A stretch of DNA of 64,000 bases from an uncultured Butyricimonas sp. (GTDB taxonomy: Bacteria; Bacteroidota; Bacteroidia; Bacteroidales; Marinifilaceae): the NCBI GenBank assembly GCA_944321845.1, contig CALUMT010000004.1:16333-80332 (forward strand), in the 5' to 3' direction. A program made the translations under genes and the position numbers. Position 1 is the stretch's first letter, and every line of letters starts with the position of its first letter. The notes beneath the pieces were generated by a model, which saw only the letters and a list, made by a program, of their open reading frames with translations, searched no databases and was not told the origin of the DNA. Shown in pieces: positions 9,935-18,492 of the stretch.

Positions 9935-10603
9935 ATGAAACCAATCATCGCCATCGGGGATATTCACGGGTTAAACTACTGGGGAAAAATAATAGAGGCT
10001 CACCCGGGATGCCGTGTCGTGTTTCTCGGAGACTACCTCGACCCACAGATATACATTCCCCGGGAAGAACTATTACAGAATCTCGAGAACATCATTCTGT
10101 TTAAACGGGAATCGCCGGAGGACGTAATTCTCCTGCTCGGGAATCACGACATTCACTACTTCAACGAGGAAGCCATCGAAGCCTCCCGTTTCGACAGCTA
10201 CATAGCAAAACGGGCAAAATGCCTTTTTCTCGAGAACCAAGACTGCTTTCAATATGCCTGGCAGGAGAGGGAAAAACTATTCACGCACGCGGGAATAGCC
10301 CATGAATGGTTCACACAAGAATTTCATGGCGATATTAACGCACCCGTTGCCATACAATTAAACCACCCGTCACGAGAACAAATGCCGGCCCTTTTCCAGG
10401 CTGGTCGTGCAAGAGGTGGTAGTGCCGCATGGGGCGGTATCTTTTGGGCAGACAGAAGCGAACTGAACGATCCATTACACGGCTTCGTTCAAATCGTGGG
10501 ACATAATCGGGTAAGAGATATCACCATACACGAAGGCTGCCACAACAACAAAATCATTTTCTGTGACTGCCTACGCGCGGGAAACTACCTGTACCTGGAA
10601 TAA
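9935..10603 (+). CDS. Metallophosphoesterase (PPP-type phosphatase)
   Basis: A 222-residue calcineurin-like phosphoesterase. The metal-binding motifs occur in order: GDIHG near residue 8, GDYLD near residue 32, GNHD near residue 69, a His in FTHAGI near residue 113, and VGHNRV near residue 188. This order is that of serine/threonine protein phosphatases and related diadenosine tetraphosphate hydrolases. The substrate cannot be told. No signal peptide. It is convergent with kdsA, with only 3 bp between stop codons and no visible terminator. Confidence 0.85.
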   Translation: MKPIIAIGDIHGLNYWGKIIEAHPGCRVVFLGDYLDPQIYIPREELLQNLENIILFKRESPEDVILLLGNHDIHYFNEEAIEASRFDSYIAKRAKCLFLENQDCFQYAWQEREKLFTHAGIAHEWFTQEFHGDINAPVAIQLNHPSREQMPALFQAGRARGGSAAWGGIFWADRSELNDPLHGFVQIVGHNRVRDITIHEGCHNNKIIFCDCLRAGNYLYLE

Positions 10604-10606
10604 CTC

Positions 10607-11419
10607 CTACCGGGGAAGTATGGCTTCTCTCAAGCGAACCAATTTTTGCAACAAGCCTTCCAGCAAGTCAAGACGCAGCATATTGGCCCCATCGGATTTG
10701 GCCACGGCAGGATTCTCGTGGGTCTCGATAAAAATTCCGTCAACCCCAACGGCGATACCGGCCTTGGCTACCGTCTCGATGAGCGCGGGTTGACCTCCCG
10801 TGACCCCGGAAGCCTGATTCGGCTGCTGGAGCGAATGGGTGATATCCAGCACAACCGGGCACTCGCACTCACGTTGCATCACCGGCAGACCACGATAGTC
10901 CACGATAAGATCCTGGTAGCCGAAAGTCGTTCCTCTCTCGGTAACCATCACTTGTGCATTGCCAGACTCCCGCACTTTGGCGACAGCAAATTTCATGGCC
11001 TCGGGAGAAAGGAATTGCCCTTTCTTGATATTAACCATTTTACCCGTGGCAGCGGCAGCCACCAATAAATCCGTTTGCCGACAAAGAAAAGCCGGTATCT
11101 GCAGGACATCCACGTATGCCGCGGCCATCTCCGCGTCATGCACGTCATGAATGTCGGTCACTACCGGAATATCAAACTCGGTCCGAACCTTGGAGAGTAT
11201 TTTCAAGGCTTTCTCGTCACCAATCCCGGTAAAAGAATCCAGGCGCGAACGGTTCGCTTTCTTGAAAGACCCCTTGAACACGTAAGGGATATGAAGCCGC
11301 TCGGTTATCGTCTTTACCCGTTCGGCAATACGCAAGGCCATGTCCTCTCCTTCGATGACGCAGGGACCGGCCAAAAGGAAAAACATTTCCTGGTTGATTA
11401 AGTCGTTATATGTCTTCAT
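10607..11419 (-). CDS. kdsA: 3-deoxy-8-phosphooctulonate (KDO 8-P) synthase
   Basis: A 270-residue class I-like DAHP synthase-family enzyme that condenses phosphoenolpyruvate with arabinose 5-phosphate for lipopolysaccharide core synthesis. Diagnostic stretches are LLAGPCVIEGED near the N terminus, FKGSFKKANRS (PEP/phosphate-binding lysines), VTDIHDVHDAEM, and a C-terminal IFIETHENPA metal-binding motif. It lies 14 bp downstream of rarA on the same strand, so the two probably share the rarA promoter. Confidence 0.96.
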   Translation of the reverse strand: MKTYNDLINQEMFFLLAGPCVIEGEDMALRIAERVKTITERLHIPYVFKGSFKKANRSRLDSFTGIGDEKALKILSKVRTEFDIPVVTDIHDVHDAEMAAAYVDVLQIPAFLCRQTDLLVAAAATGKMVNIKKGQFLSPEAMKFAVAKVRESGNAQVMVTERGTTFGYQDLIVDYRGLPVMQRECECPVVLDITHSLQQPNQASGVTGGQPALIETVAKAGIAVGVDGIFIETHENPAVAKSDGANMLRLDLLEGLLQKLVRLREAILPR

Positions 11420-11433
11420 ACGTTATTCTTGAT

Positions 11434-12705
11434 TTACCTGTATTTTTTCCACCAGGCTTTAAGCCGTTCCAGGATTTTGGTTTCCTGCGCGTTGGCCTGG
11501 GGATTATAAAATTTTCTATCCTTAAGATTGTCCGGCAAATAAGCCTGCTCCACGAAATTGCCGGGATAATCGTGGGGATACTTATAGTTCAACCCGTAAT
11601 TCAGGTTTTTCATCAACTTGGTGGGAGCGTTCCGTAGATGGAGAGGGACCGGGGCATTCCCCGTCTGGTGCACGGCCTCTATGGCAGCCCCGATAGCCAT
11701 ATAGGCGGAATTACTCTTGGGAGAGGTAGCCAAATAGATGATACATTCCGCCAAGGGGATTCGAGCCTCGGGCATCCCTATTTTATGCACGGCCTCGAAA
11801 CAGGCATTGGCGATCAGCATGGCATTGGGATTCGCCAACCCGATATCCTCGGAAGCAGAAATAATCAGCCGTCGGGCTATAAACTTGGGGTCCTCCCCAC
11901 CTTCCAGCATTCGGGCCATCCAATAGACTGCAGCGTTAGGATCTCCTCCCCGGATGGATTTTATCATCGCAGAAACAATATCGTAATGCTGTTCGCCGTC
12001 CTTGTCATACATGAGCGGATTCTCGTGCAATTCCCGTTTCACCGCCTCGTTGTCGATCACGATAGGCCCGTCTCCCAGTCCATTGACAACCAATTCGAGA
12101 ATATTCAACAATTTCCGGGCATCTCCCCCGCTATAAGCAACGAGGGCATCGGTTTCCGCCAAGGTTATATCCCGTTGCTTGAGATAATAATCCGTGGTAA
12201 GCGCCCGATGCAGCAAGGTTTCCAGGTCTGCCCGCTCCTGCGGCTTCAACACGTAAACCTGACAACGGGAAAGTAATGGCGAAATAACCTCGAACGAGGG
12301 GTTCTCCGTGGTGGCCCCGATAAGTGTGACAGTACCTTTCTCCACGGCAGCCAGAAGGGAATCCTGCTGGGCTTTCGAGAAGCGATGAATCTCATCGATG
12401 AAAAGAATTGGATTTGGGGTATTGAAGAAACGCTGATTTTCGGCCTTCTGTATAACCTCGCGCACTTCCTTTACCCCGGAGGATACCGCACTCAAGGAAT
12501 AGAACGGCCGATTCAACTGTTCCGCAATAATCATGGCAAAGGTCGTTTTTCCCACCCCGGGAGGTCCCCAAAGGATAAAAGAAGAGACTACCCCGGACTC
12601 CACCATTTTCCGAAGTACTTTACCGGGACCCACCAAATGCTGCTGGCCCACGTAATCGTCCAATGTTCGGGGGCGCATGCGCTCCGCTAAAGGCTTATTT
12701 TCCAT
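11434..12705 (-). CDS. rarA: Replication-associated recombination protein A (AAA+ ATPase)
   Basis: About 423 residues. Walker [10 protein letters not shown], Walker B FIDEIHRF, sensor 1 GATTENPS, then the MgsA/WRNIP1-type C-terminal tetramerisation region. RarA acts at stalled replication forks and binds SSB. I placed the start at the ATG at 12705 ([12 protein letters not shown]): a longer reading from 12729 would begin inside the -7 box of a perfect promoter (12727-12758), upstream of the expected transcription start. First gene of a rarA-kdsA pair. Confidence 0.93.
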   Translation of the reverse strand: MENKPLAERMRPRTLDDYVGQQHLVGPGKVLRKMVESGVVSSFILWGPPGVGKTTFAMIIAEQLNRPFYSLSAVSSGVKEVREVIQKAENQRFFNTPNPILFIDEIHRFSKAQQDSLLAAVEKGTVTLIGATTENPSFEVISPLLSRCQVYVLKPQERADLETLLHRALTTDYYLKQRDITLAETDALVAYSGGDARKLLNILELVVNGLGDGPIVIDNEAVKRELHENPLMYDKDGEQHYDIVSAMIKSIRGGDPNAAVYWMARMLEGGEDPKFIARRLIISASEDIGLANPNAMLIANACFEAVHKIGMPEARIPLAECIIYLATSPKSNSAYMAIGAAIEAVHQTGNAPVPLHLRNAPTKLMKNLNYGLNYKYPHDYPGNFVEQAYLPDNLKDRKFYNPQANAQETKILERLKAWWKKYR

Positions 12706-12726
12706 ACCCGATCGATTTCTCGAGTA

Positions 12727-12758
12727 CAAAGGTACATGATAAATCCATTATACACAAA
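12727..12758 (-). promoter_or_regulatory. Promoter of rarA-kdsA
   Basis: Minus strand: -33 TTTG (12755-12758), 20-bp spacer, -7 TACCTTTG (12727-12734). Both boxes match the Bacteroidetes consensus exactly. Predicted start near 12720 gives a leader of only about 15 nt to the ATG at 12705. The -33 TTTG is the last part of the T-tract of the preceding gene's terminator. Confidence 0.82.
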
Positions 12759-12785
12759 AAAACGGATAGCATCCAGCTATCCGTT
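12756..12785 (-). terminator. Terminator of the PUR-like protein gene
   Basis: Minus strand: perfect 10-bp stem AACGGATAGC/GCTATCCGTT (12776-12785 with 12761-12770), 5-nt loop, followed by an unbroken T-run. It ends 28 bp after the stop codon of the gene at 12813-13121 and merges with the rarA promoter. Confidence 0.88.
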
Positions 12786-12812
12786 CTCCAAGCCTTGCAA
12801 CACAGTATTTTA

Positions 12813-13121
12813 TCAAAGATCTGATTCATCTTTTCCGGGAAATTCTCCATTGATAGCGGCTTTCACCACGGCAATGGCTTCTTCCAACCCTTCTGCAAAT
12901 TTCTCAAAATCTTCTTTGTACAGGAATAACTTGTGTTTCTCGAAATTCGGCTGTCCTTCATCATTAAATTTCTTTTTGCTCTCGGTGATCGTTAAATAAT
13001 AATCGTGATTCCGAGTCGCTTTCACGTCAAAGAAATAAGTCCGTTTTCCTGCTTTCACCGCATTGGAATAGATTTCGTCTCTATCATTATCCATTCCCTC
13101 ATTGTGTTCGTATCCTTCCAT
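12813..13121 (-). CDS. PUR-domain (DUF3276-like) nucleic-acid-binding protein
   Basis: A 102-residue protein with the compact beta-rich core RTYFFDVKATRNHDYYLTITESKKKF that I associate with the bacterial PUR-alpha-like (DUF3276) family, followed by an amphipathic helix (FEKFAEGLEEAIAVVKAAI). Family members bind single-stranded DNA or RNA; a role here is inferred only from the family. It is monocistronic, with its own -7 element and terminator. The N-terminal 15 residues are acidic and poorly conserved-looking, so a start further in (second Met, residue 10) is possible. Confidence 0.72.
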   Translation of the reverse strand: MEGYEHNEGMDNDRDEIYSNAVKAGKRTYFFDVKATRNHDYYLTITESKKKFNDEGQPNFEKHKLFLYKEDFEKFAEGLEEAIAVVKAAINGEFPGKDESDL

Positions 13122-13151
13122 TGTTCTTCAATTTGATTTGACTTTGCGAGC

Positions 13152-13159
13152 CAAATGTA
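13152..13159 (-). promoter_or_regulatory. -7 element for the PUR-like gene
   Basis: TACATTTG on the minus strand, an exact TAnnTTTG match 31 bp before the start codon. No -33 TTTG at normal spacing. Confidence 0.45.
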
Positions 13160-13220
13160 GGCTTTTTTTAATCATTTACCACCCATATCATAAAAAATTA
13201 TCGCTTTTTCCCCTGATTTA

Positions 13221-13251
13221 TTTGAAAAAAAAAAGAACACCGGTATTTTTG
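13221..13251 (+). promoter_or_regulatory. Promoter of the small membrane protein gene
   Basis: -33 TTTG (13221-13224), 19-bp spacer, -7 TATTTTTG (13244-13251), both exact. The predicted start near 13258 gives a short, SD-less leader to the ATG at 13275. Confidence 0.75.
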
Positions 13252-13274
13252 TCATGTGTAAATAACAAAACAAG

Positions 13275-13493
13275 ATGATTTGGACATACATTATTATCGC
13301 TGTCGCACTGGTGGCCATTGCTTTTATCGGGTTAGGCATTTCCACGTTCTTCTCTTCCAAGAAGAAATTTCCTGACACCCATATCAGCCACAACAAGGCC
13401 ATGAAGGAGCGGGGAATATCATGCGCAATATCAACAGACCACAAAGAACGCATGAACTATAAACCAATCGGGAAACAAGACGCCAATAATTAG
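13275..13493 (+). CDS. Small single-pass membrane protein, unknown function
   Basis: A 72-residue protein: one N-terminal transmembrane helix (residues 3-25, IIIAVALVAIAFIGLGI) followed by a basic patch SSKKK and a soluble tail with HNKAMKERGISC. The lone Cys and conserved-looking HxxHNKAMKERGI segment suggest a real family of small Bacteroidales membrane proteins; it is somewhat reminiscent of the NqrM/DUF539 layout but lacks the Cys-rich tail, so I do not assign that. The perfect promoter immediately upstream supports it as a genuine gene. It is convergent with comF. Confidence 0.65.
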   Translation: MIWTYIIIAVALVAIAFIGLGISTFFSSKKKFPDTHISHNKAMKERGISCAISTDHKERMNYKPIGKQDANN

Positions 13494-13510
13494 CCTCCTA
13501 TAACAGCTAT

Positions 13511-14200
13511 CTAGTTGGCAATTGCCCGTCCGATACAGGCAACACTGATACGAATACCCGGTATCATGCTTAATTCACGGAGACAAGCGCTTATAGTCGA
13601 TCCGGTAGTTATCACGTCATCAACCAAAAGGACATGTTTCCCCACAAGAGAATCTCTTTCTATCAATTGAAAGATATTTTCCACGTTACAAGTACGTTCC
13701 CCGAATTCCACTTTTGTCTGAGAAGGATTGTTCACTCTCCTCCGCAATACCGTTTTCACAATTTCCACCCCCAAGACCTCTTGGATCCCCTCCGCAATTA
13801 AAACCGATTGATTATAACCTCGACTGGCTTCTCTCTTGGGATGGAGAGGTACGGGTAAAAGGACGTCCAATTCCAAATCTTTCAAAAACTTGACCGCCAA
13901 CATATGCCCTAACCATAGACCGACCTCTTTTCGAGAATGATATTTTAAAGCATGAATTATTTTTCGATAAGGACTACCGTGATGATACAAAAACAAGGCA
14001 TATACTCCTTCCACCGGGAATACCCGATTCAATTTTCTCTCCAGTTTTCCTCCCCCCAAATAATTGTACGGGAACGCCAATAAACAGCCCGAACAAACAT
14101 GCCTCTCTCCCGTAACCAAGGGCTCGCCACACACGAGACATAATCGCGGATACAACAAATGTACAAATGCCGTGAGATACTCAAGAATGCGTCCTAACAT
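13511..14200 (-). CDS. comF: ComF family phosphoribosyltransferase-like protein
   Basis: About 229 residues. An N-terminal zinc ribbon (CLVCGEPL ... CSGC) is followed by a type I phosphoribosyltransferase domain with the PRPP loop VLLVDDVITTGSTI near the C terminus. Homologues are needed for DNA uptake in naturally competent species, but the family is also near universal in non-competent bacteria, so a competence role is not implied. I chose ATG 14200 (MLGRILEYL). A longer frame from 14251 would start inside the -33 box of a perfect promoter. Confidence 0.88.
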   Translation of the reverse strand: MLGRILEYLTAFVHLLYPRLCLVCGEPLVTGERHVCSGCLLAFPYNYLGGGKLERKLNRVFPVEGVYALFLYHHGSPYRKIIHALKYHSRKEVGLWLGHMLAVKFLKDLELDVLLPVPLHPKREASRGYNQSVLIAEGIQEVLGVEIVKTVLRRRVNNPSQTKVEFGERTCNVENIFQLIERDSLVGKHVLLVDDVITTGSTISACLRELSMIPGIRISVACIGRAIAN

Positions 14201-14221
14201 AGGTAAACATTGAAAACAAAA

Positions 14222-14252
14222 CAAATATAAAATATTCTTCAAACAACACAAA
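14222..14252 (-). promoter_or_regulatory. Promoter of comF
   Basis: Minus strand: -33 TTTG (14249-14252), 19-bp spacer, -7 TATATTTG (14222-14229). Both boxes are exact; this fixes the comF start downstream, at 14200. Confidence 0.8.
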
Positions 14253-14346
14253 ATTCCGAAATCAAAAGCTCAAACTACTTCAATCCTTCCATACAAAACT
14301 ATTGCGATACAGAAGAAAAACATGGGAAATCATCCCAGACTTCTAA

Positions 14347-14385
14347 AAACAAAAAAGGTGATTCGTGTAACACGAATCACCTTTT
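14347..14385 (-). terminator. Terminator of the etfB-etfA-acyl-CoA dehydrogenase operon
   Basis: A perfect 15-bp stem (14353-14367 with 14371-14385) with a 3-nt loop, followed on the minus strand by a T-rich tract. It begins 23 bp after the acyl-CoA dehydrogenase stop codon. Confidence 0.92.
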
Positions 14386-14407
14386 ACTAATTTATTATAT
14401 CGTCAGC

Positions 14408-16114
14408 TTATTTCTTGTACAAGCCTAAATCCTTATACTCGAAATTATTGATAAATGCAGCATGAGCGGCAACCTTTGCCTGTCCATACTTCACGAAGAT
14501 TTCTGCAGATTTACTGAACCGTTCATCACGCTGAGAATCCAACAACAACAAATAGCCGATAATCACGTAACCTGCCATCTCTACCAATCGACGTGCATGG
14601 AAATCCACGTATTCAGTATCTCCCACGGCAGTCACTCGGGCAACAGCAGCCTCATAAACAGCCGTCATACCCTTCAATATCTCACGCACGAATTCCTGCT
14701 CCGGACGAATCTCCGTTTTCTCGTACTCCTCGCGAATATACTTGGCGTATTGTCCCGTGGTAACCCCACGAATAGCTGCCACGACCTGCAACTGAGAGGT
14801 TCCCTCGTAAATATTCGTGATACGGGCATCACGCACCATACGCTCGATAGGATAATCCTTCATGAATCCGGATCCCCCGTGAATCTGCAAAGCATCATAA
14901 GCGATCTGGTTCGCGTATTCACTAGAGAACAACTTCAACATAGGAGTATAAATATCAGCCAAACGTTGATATTTCTTCATTTCCTCTCTCTCTTCCTTAT
15001 TCAAGGAACGCTCGTTGGAAATATGCGTATAAGCCTTGTACATATCCACGAAACGGCTGGTCTCATACAAGATTGAACGAGCCCCTTGCAATTTAGCCTC
15101 CATGTTCGCCAACATCTCGTACACGGCGGGGAACTCGATAATCGCCTTTCCAAACTGACGACGTTCCTGGGCATACTTCAATCCCTCGCGATAAGCAGCT
15201 TCCGCGATACCTACAGATTGAGCTCCAACACCTAAACGAGCACCATTCATCAGAGACATCACGTATTTGATCAATCCCAACTTACGCTCTCCCACCAATT
15301 CAGCCGGGGCATCTTTAAACACCAACTCGCAAGTCGGCGACCCCTTAATACCTAATTTATTCTCGATACGACGAACAGTCATTCCGCCATTCGCTTTGTC
15401 GTAAATAAACATCGACAATCCGCGGCCATCATGCGTTCCTTCCTCTGAACGGGCCAACACCAGCGAAATATGAGCATCACCATTCGTGATAAAACGCTTA
15501 ACTCCGTTCAAGTACCATTTCCCGGACTTCTCACAATACGTGGCCTTCAACTGCACGGATTGCAAGTCAGAACCGGCATCCGGTTCCGTCAAATCCATAG
15601 CGTAGGTATCTCCCTTGGCAGCCCGAGGCAAATAACGACGCTTTTGATCCTCGCTGGCAAACTCATGAATTGTCTCCGCGCAATCCTGCAATCCCCAGAT
15701 ATTGGCAAAACCGGCATCCCCACGGGACACCAACTCGGCTGCCATCACGTAAGGCACCATCGGAAAATTCAACCCGTCATACTCCCGGGGCAAAGACATT
15801 CCGTACAACCCGGCCTGCGTCAACACATCATGATTCTGTTGCGTTCCAGTTGCATACTTCACTCTCCCATCAATCACCTGTGGACCTTCGTGATCAACAC
15901 CCTCTGCATTCTCTGCCAACACATTACCACAGATCTCACCCACGATATCCAACACCCTATCATAATTATCCATCGCGTCCTCAAAATCACGGGGAGCGAT
16001 ATCACATTTTCCCGCATCAGCAAAATTACGCTCCTTCAAAGCGACAATCTTCTGCATCAAAGGATGTCCCAGGTGGAACTTCAAATCCTCATTATCTGTA
16101 TAGAAATTAGCCAT
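14408..16114 (-). CDS. Acyl-CoA dehydrogenase, long form
   Basis: 568 residues, about 190 longer than the classical butyryl-CoA dehydrogenase at 29453-30592. It has the FAD/substrate motifs MDLTEPDAGSD and KRFITNGD, the helical C-terminal domain with RRQFGKAI, and the catalytic Glu in IYEGTSQLQ near residue 435. The extra C-terminal ~130 residues are helical and resemble the extension found in large acyl-CoA dehydrogenases (VLCAD/AidB-like grouping). It is the third gene of an operon after etfB and etfA, which are its probable electron acceptor. Substrate chain length is unknown; it could serve short-chain acyl-CoA in butyrate metabolism or a longer or branched acyl-CoA. Confidence 0.88.
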   Translation of the reverse strand: MANFYTDNEDLKFHLGHPLMQKIVALKERNFADAGKCDIAPRDFEDAMDNYDRVLDIVGEICGNVLAENAEGVDHEGPQVIDGRVKYATGTQQNHDVLTQAGLYGMSLPREYDGLNFPMVPYVMAAELVSRGDAGFANIWGLQDCAETIHEFASEDQKRRYLPRAAKGDTYAMDLTEPDAGSDLQSVQLKATYCEKSGKWYLNGVKRFITNGDAHISLVLARSEEGTHDGRGLSMFIYDKANGGMTVRRIENKLGIKGSPTCELVFKDAPAELVGERKLGLIKYVMSLMNGARLGVGAQSVGIAEAAYREGLKYAQERRQFGKAIIEFPAVYEMLANMEAKLQGARSILYETSRFVDMYKAYTHISNERSLNKEEREEMKKYQRLADIYTPMLKLFSSEYANQIAYDALQIHGGSGFMKDYPIERMVRDARITNIYEGTSQLQVVAAIRGVTTGQYAKYIREEYEKTEIRPEQEFVREILKGMTAVYEAAVARVTAVGDTEYVDFHARRLVEMAGYVIIGYLLLLDSQRDERFSKSAEIFVKYGQAKVAAHAAFINNFEYKDLGLYKK

Positions 16115-16132
16115 ACTCGTCTTAAATTAAAA

Positions 16133-17152
16133 TCATTTGCTGTTCTTCTTGTAATACTGAATCATCTTCGGGATAACCACGTTCAAATCTCCCGTGATAA
16201 CATAATCCGCAAACTTGTTTATCGGGGCATTCGGGTCCGTGTTGATAGCAATCACCATAGACGACTCCTCCATACCGGCCGTATGCTGGATCTGTCCGGA
16301 AATACCGCAAGCGATATACAATTTCGGACGAACCGTCGTACCCGTCTGTCCGATCTGGCGTTCATGTTCGCAGAATCCGGCATCCACTGCAGCCCGGGAT
16401 GCACCCACTTCACCACCTAACACGCCAGCCAACTCGTACAGCAAATTAAAATTCTCCTTAGATCCCACGCCATATCCCCCGGCAACAATAATCGGGGCAG
16501 CCTTAATATTCACCTTAGACTTCTCCATCTGACGCTCGATAACCTTTACCACTAGGTCAGCATCCTCCAGCCAGGCATCCACGTCCATCATCTTCACCTC
16601 TCCCGTGTAATTGGCATCCAAAATCTCCTTTTTCATCACCCCTTCACGAACGGTAGCCATCTGCGGACGGCAATCCGGGTTCACGATCGTGGCCACGATA
16701 TTTCCCCCGAACGCGGGACGGATCTGATACAAAAGATTCTGATACTCTTTTCCGGTCTTTGCATCCTTGTAATCACCGATTTCCAGGCTCGTGCAATCCG
16801 CGGTCAAACCGCTATGCAAGAATGAAGACACCCGCGGCCCCAAATCACGACCCACGCTCGTAGCCCCCATCAAGGCAATCTGCGGCTTCTCCTGCTCGAA
16901 CAAACGCACCAGCATCTTGGCATGCGGCAACGTGGTATAGGGAGCCAACCGGGCATCATCACCTACCCAAACCACGTCAGCACCGTACGGGAAAATCTGT
17001 TTCTCGACACCTTGCAAATGATGTCCCATGGCGACAGCCTCCAGCTTAACGCCCAATTTATTGGCAAGAGCCCGTCCTTTCGTGAGCAACTCCAAGCTCA
17101 CGTCTGCCACCGTGCTCTCCTCTATCTCGCAGTATACAAATACACTATTCAT
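16133..17152 (-). CDS. etfA: Electron transfer flavoprotein alpha subunit (first copy)
   Basis: About 339 residues. The C-terminal FAD domain shows GGYGVGSKENF, SRAAVDAGF and GQTGTTVRPKLYIACGISGQIQH. It pairs with EtfB, encoded just upstream. I chose ATG 17152 (MNSVFVYCE) because AGAGGAAG lies just before it; a start at 17179 would overlap etfB and lacks such a site. The last gene of the operon is the long acyl-CoA dehydrogenase, 18 bp on. A second, diverged etfBA pair sits at 30605-32411. Confidence 0.93.
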   Translation of the reverse strand: MNSVFVYCEIEESTVADVSLELLTKGRALANKLGVKLEAVAMGHHLQGVEKQIFPYGADVVWVGDDARLAPYTTLPHAKMLVRLFEQEKPQIALMGATSVGRDLGPRVSSFLHSGLTADCTSLEIGDYKDAKTGKEYQNLLYQIRPAFGGNIVATIVNPDCRPQMATVREGVMKKEILDANYTGEVKMMDVDAWLEDADLVVKVIERQMEKSKVNIKAAPIIVAGGYGVGSKENFNLLYELAGVLGGEVGASRAAVDAGFCEHERQIGQTGTTVRPKLYIACGISGQIQHTAGMEESSMVIAINTDPNAPINKFADYVITGDLNVVIPKMIQYYKKNSK

Positions 17153-17171
17153 TGTCTTCCTCTTTAAAAAA

Positions 17172-18044
17172 TTATCCAATCGTGTGATTCGTTATCAACT
17201 CTTTCATCATGGCATCAATATCCGCGTCGGCCGGGGTCAACACCTTAGCCTCCTTCGCCTGGAACACCACGCTCTCGATATTCTTCACCTTGGTCGGGGA
17301 ACCACTTAAACCCAACTCCTGAGCCTCACACGTGATATCATTCACGCTCCACTCCGTCAGCTTCAGGTAAGGACGCTCATTCAACAACTGCATGTAATCC
17401 TCGCCTGCATCCTGCATCTCCTGGGCGGCTTTAGCATACTTGTACTTCATCACGAAACGGGCATTTCTCGGGCGGCAAACGGCAGCAGAACCGTTCACTG
17501 TCACCACGCAAGGCATCGGGCATTCCACCTCCTCAACACCACGTTCCAAACGACGCTTAATCGTCAAACGGCCATTCTCACACTTATCGATACTCTCGGC
17601 ATAAGTCACCTGAGGCAAATTCAACTTCTCTGCCACCTGAGGACCAACCTGCGCCGTATCACCGTCGATAGCCTGACGGCCACAAATAATCAAATCATAT
17701 TCCAAGTTACGCAAAGCACAAGCCAAGGCATAGGAAGTAGCCAACGTATCAGAACCGGCAAAAGCACGATCCGACAACAAGTACCCCCCGTCAGCCCCAC
17801 GATACATGGCCTCCCGGATAATCTCGGCGGCACGTCCCGGTCCCATCGTCAAGATATGCACCGTCGTACCCTCTATCATGTCTTTTAATCTTAAAGCCTG
17901 CTCAAGGGCATTCAAATCTTCCGGATTGAAAATGGCAGGCAACGCTGCCCGGTTTACTGTTCCGTCTGCCTTCATGGCATCCTTCCCCACGTTTCTCGTG
18001 TCGGGAACCTGCTTGGCAAGAACAACAATTTTTAGTCCTTTCAT
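17172..18044 (-). CDS. etfB: Electron transfer flavoprotein beta subunit (first copy)
   Basis: 290 residues, with VVLAKQVPDT at the N terminus and GRQAIDGDTAQVGP near residue 125, the nucleotide-binding signature shared with flavin-bifurcating ETFs of butyrate producers. It accepts electrons from (or, if bifurcating, passes NADH electrons to) the acyl-CoA dehydrogenase of the same operon and ferredoxin. It is about 30 residues longer than the second copy, including an extra stretch YKYAKAAQEMQDAGEDYMQ near residue 205. Whether it bifurcates cannot be proved from sequence. Confidence 0.94.
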   Translation of the reverse strand: MKGLKIVVLAKQVPDTRNVGKDAMKADGTVNRAALPAIFNPEDLNALEQALRLKDMIEGTTVHILTMGPGRAAEIIREAMYRGADGGYLLSDRAFAGSDTLATSYALACALRNLEYDLIICGRQAIDGDTAQVGPQVAEKLNLPQVTYAESIDKCENGRLTIKRRLERGVEEVECPMPCVVTVNGSAAVCRPRNARFVMKYKYAKAAQEMQDAGEDYMQLLNERPYLKLTEWSVNDITCEAQELGLSGSPTKVKNIESVVFQAKEAKVLTPADADIDAMMKELITNHTIG

Positions 18045-18147
18045 GTTATCTTCTATTTATTATTAGCTACACGAGAACACCTCCAACCCTTCATCCACAC
18101 GGGCCTACAAGGCATTCCATGAATACATTTCTCCAAATTTCAGAGCG

Positions 18148-18178
18148 TAAAGATACAATATCAAGACGTAAATTCAAA
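18148..18178 (-). promoter_or_regulatory. Promoter of etfB-etfA-acyl-CoA dehydrogenase
   Basis: Minus strand: -33 TTTG (18175-18178), 19-bp spacer, -7 TATCTTTA (18148-18155; one mismatch from TAnnTTTG). It predicts a leader of about 100 nt before etfB. Confidence 0.55.
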
Positions 18179-18492
18179 ATTCCCCCCTTCAATTCCCGAT
18201 TTCCATCTCAACCCCACCCTCCCGCCATACTCTTTTGTACATTAACACATAATTCAACGGGATCCGCAAGCTAGTAGCTTCGATTCAACTTCGATTTTCG
18301 TCCATTCTTACTTCGTTTATAAAGGTATCTTATTCCCGATAAAATTCAGGTTAAAACACCTTTCCTTGGAGAATGCCTACAATCCCTTCCCCTGGAAATA
18401 AAAGAAAAGCTAAAAAGACAAGAATAGAGATTACCTTTCAAGCCCCTAGTAAGAAAGATTGATACAATAATTTCCCTACCCAAAGAATTGAT
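18179..18492. other. Gene-free spacer between etfB promoter and DNA glycosylase gene
   Basis: No credible ORF, RNA or hairpin terminator seen. There is a short direct repeat TTCGATT (near 18280 and 18291). The 3' end of the glycosylase gene lies at its right edge, both genes being on the minus strand, so this stretch must hold that gene's transcript end, but no T-tailed hairpin is obvious. Confidence 0.4.

Noticed and set aside
13275-13493. Assigning the small membrane protein as NqrM
   Set aside because: The layout is similar, but the cysteine-rich tail that defines NqrM is missing and no nqr genes are in the window.
15470-16420. 316-codon plus-strand ORF opposite the long acyl-CoA dehydrogenase and etfA
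   Set aside because: Antisense to conserved coding sequence; low-complexity translation, no promoter-linked start.
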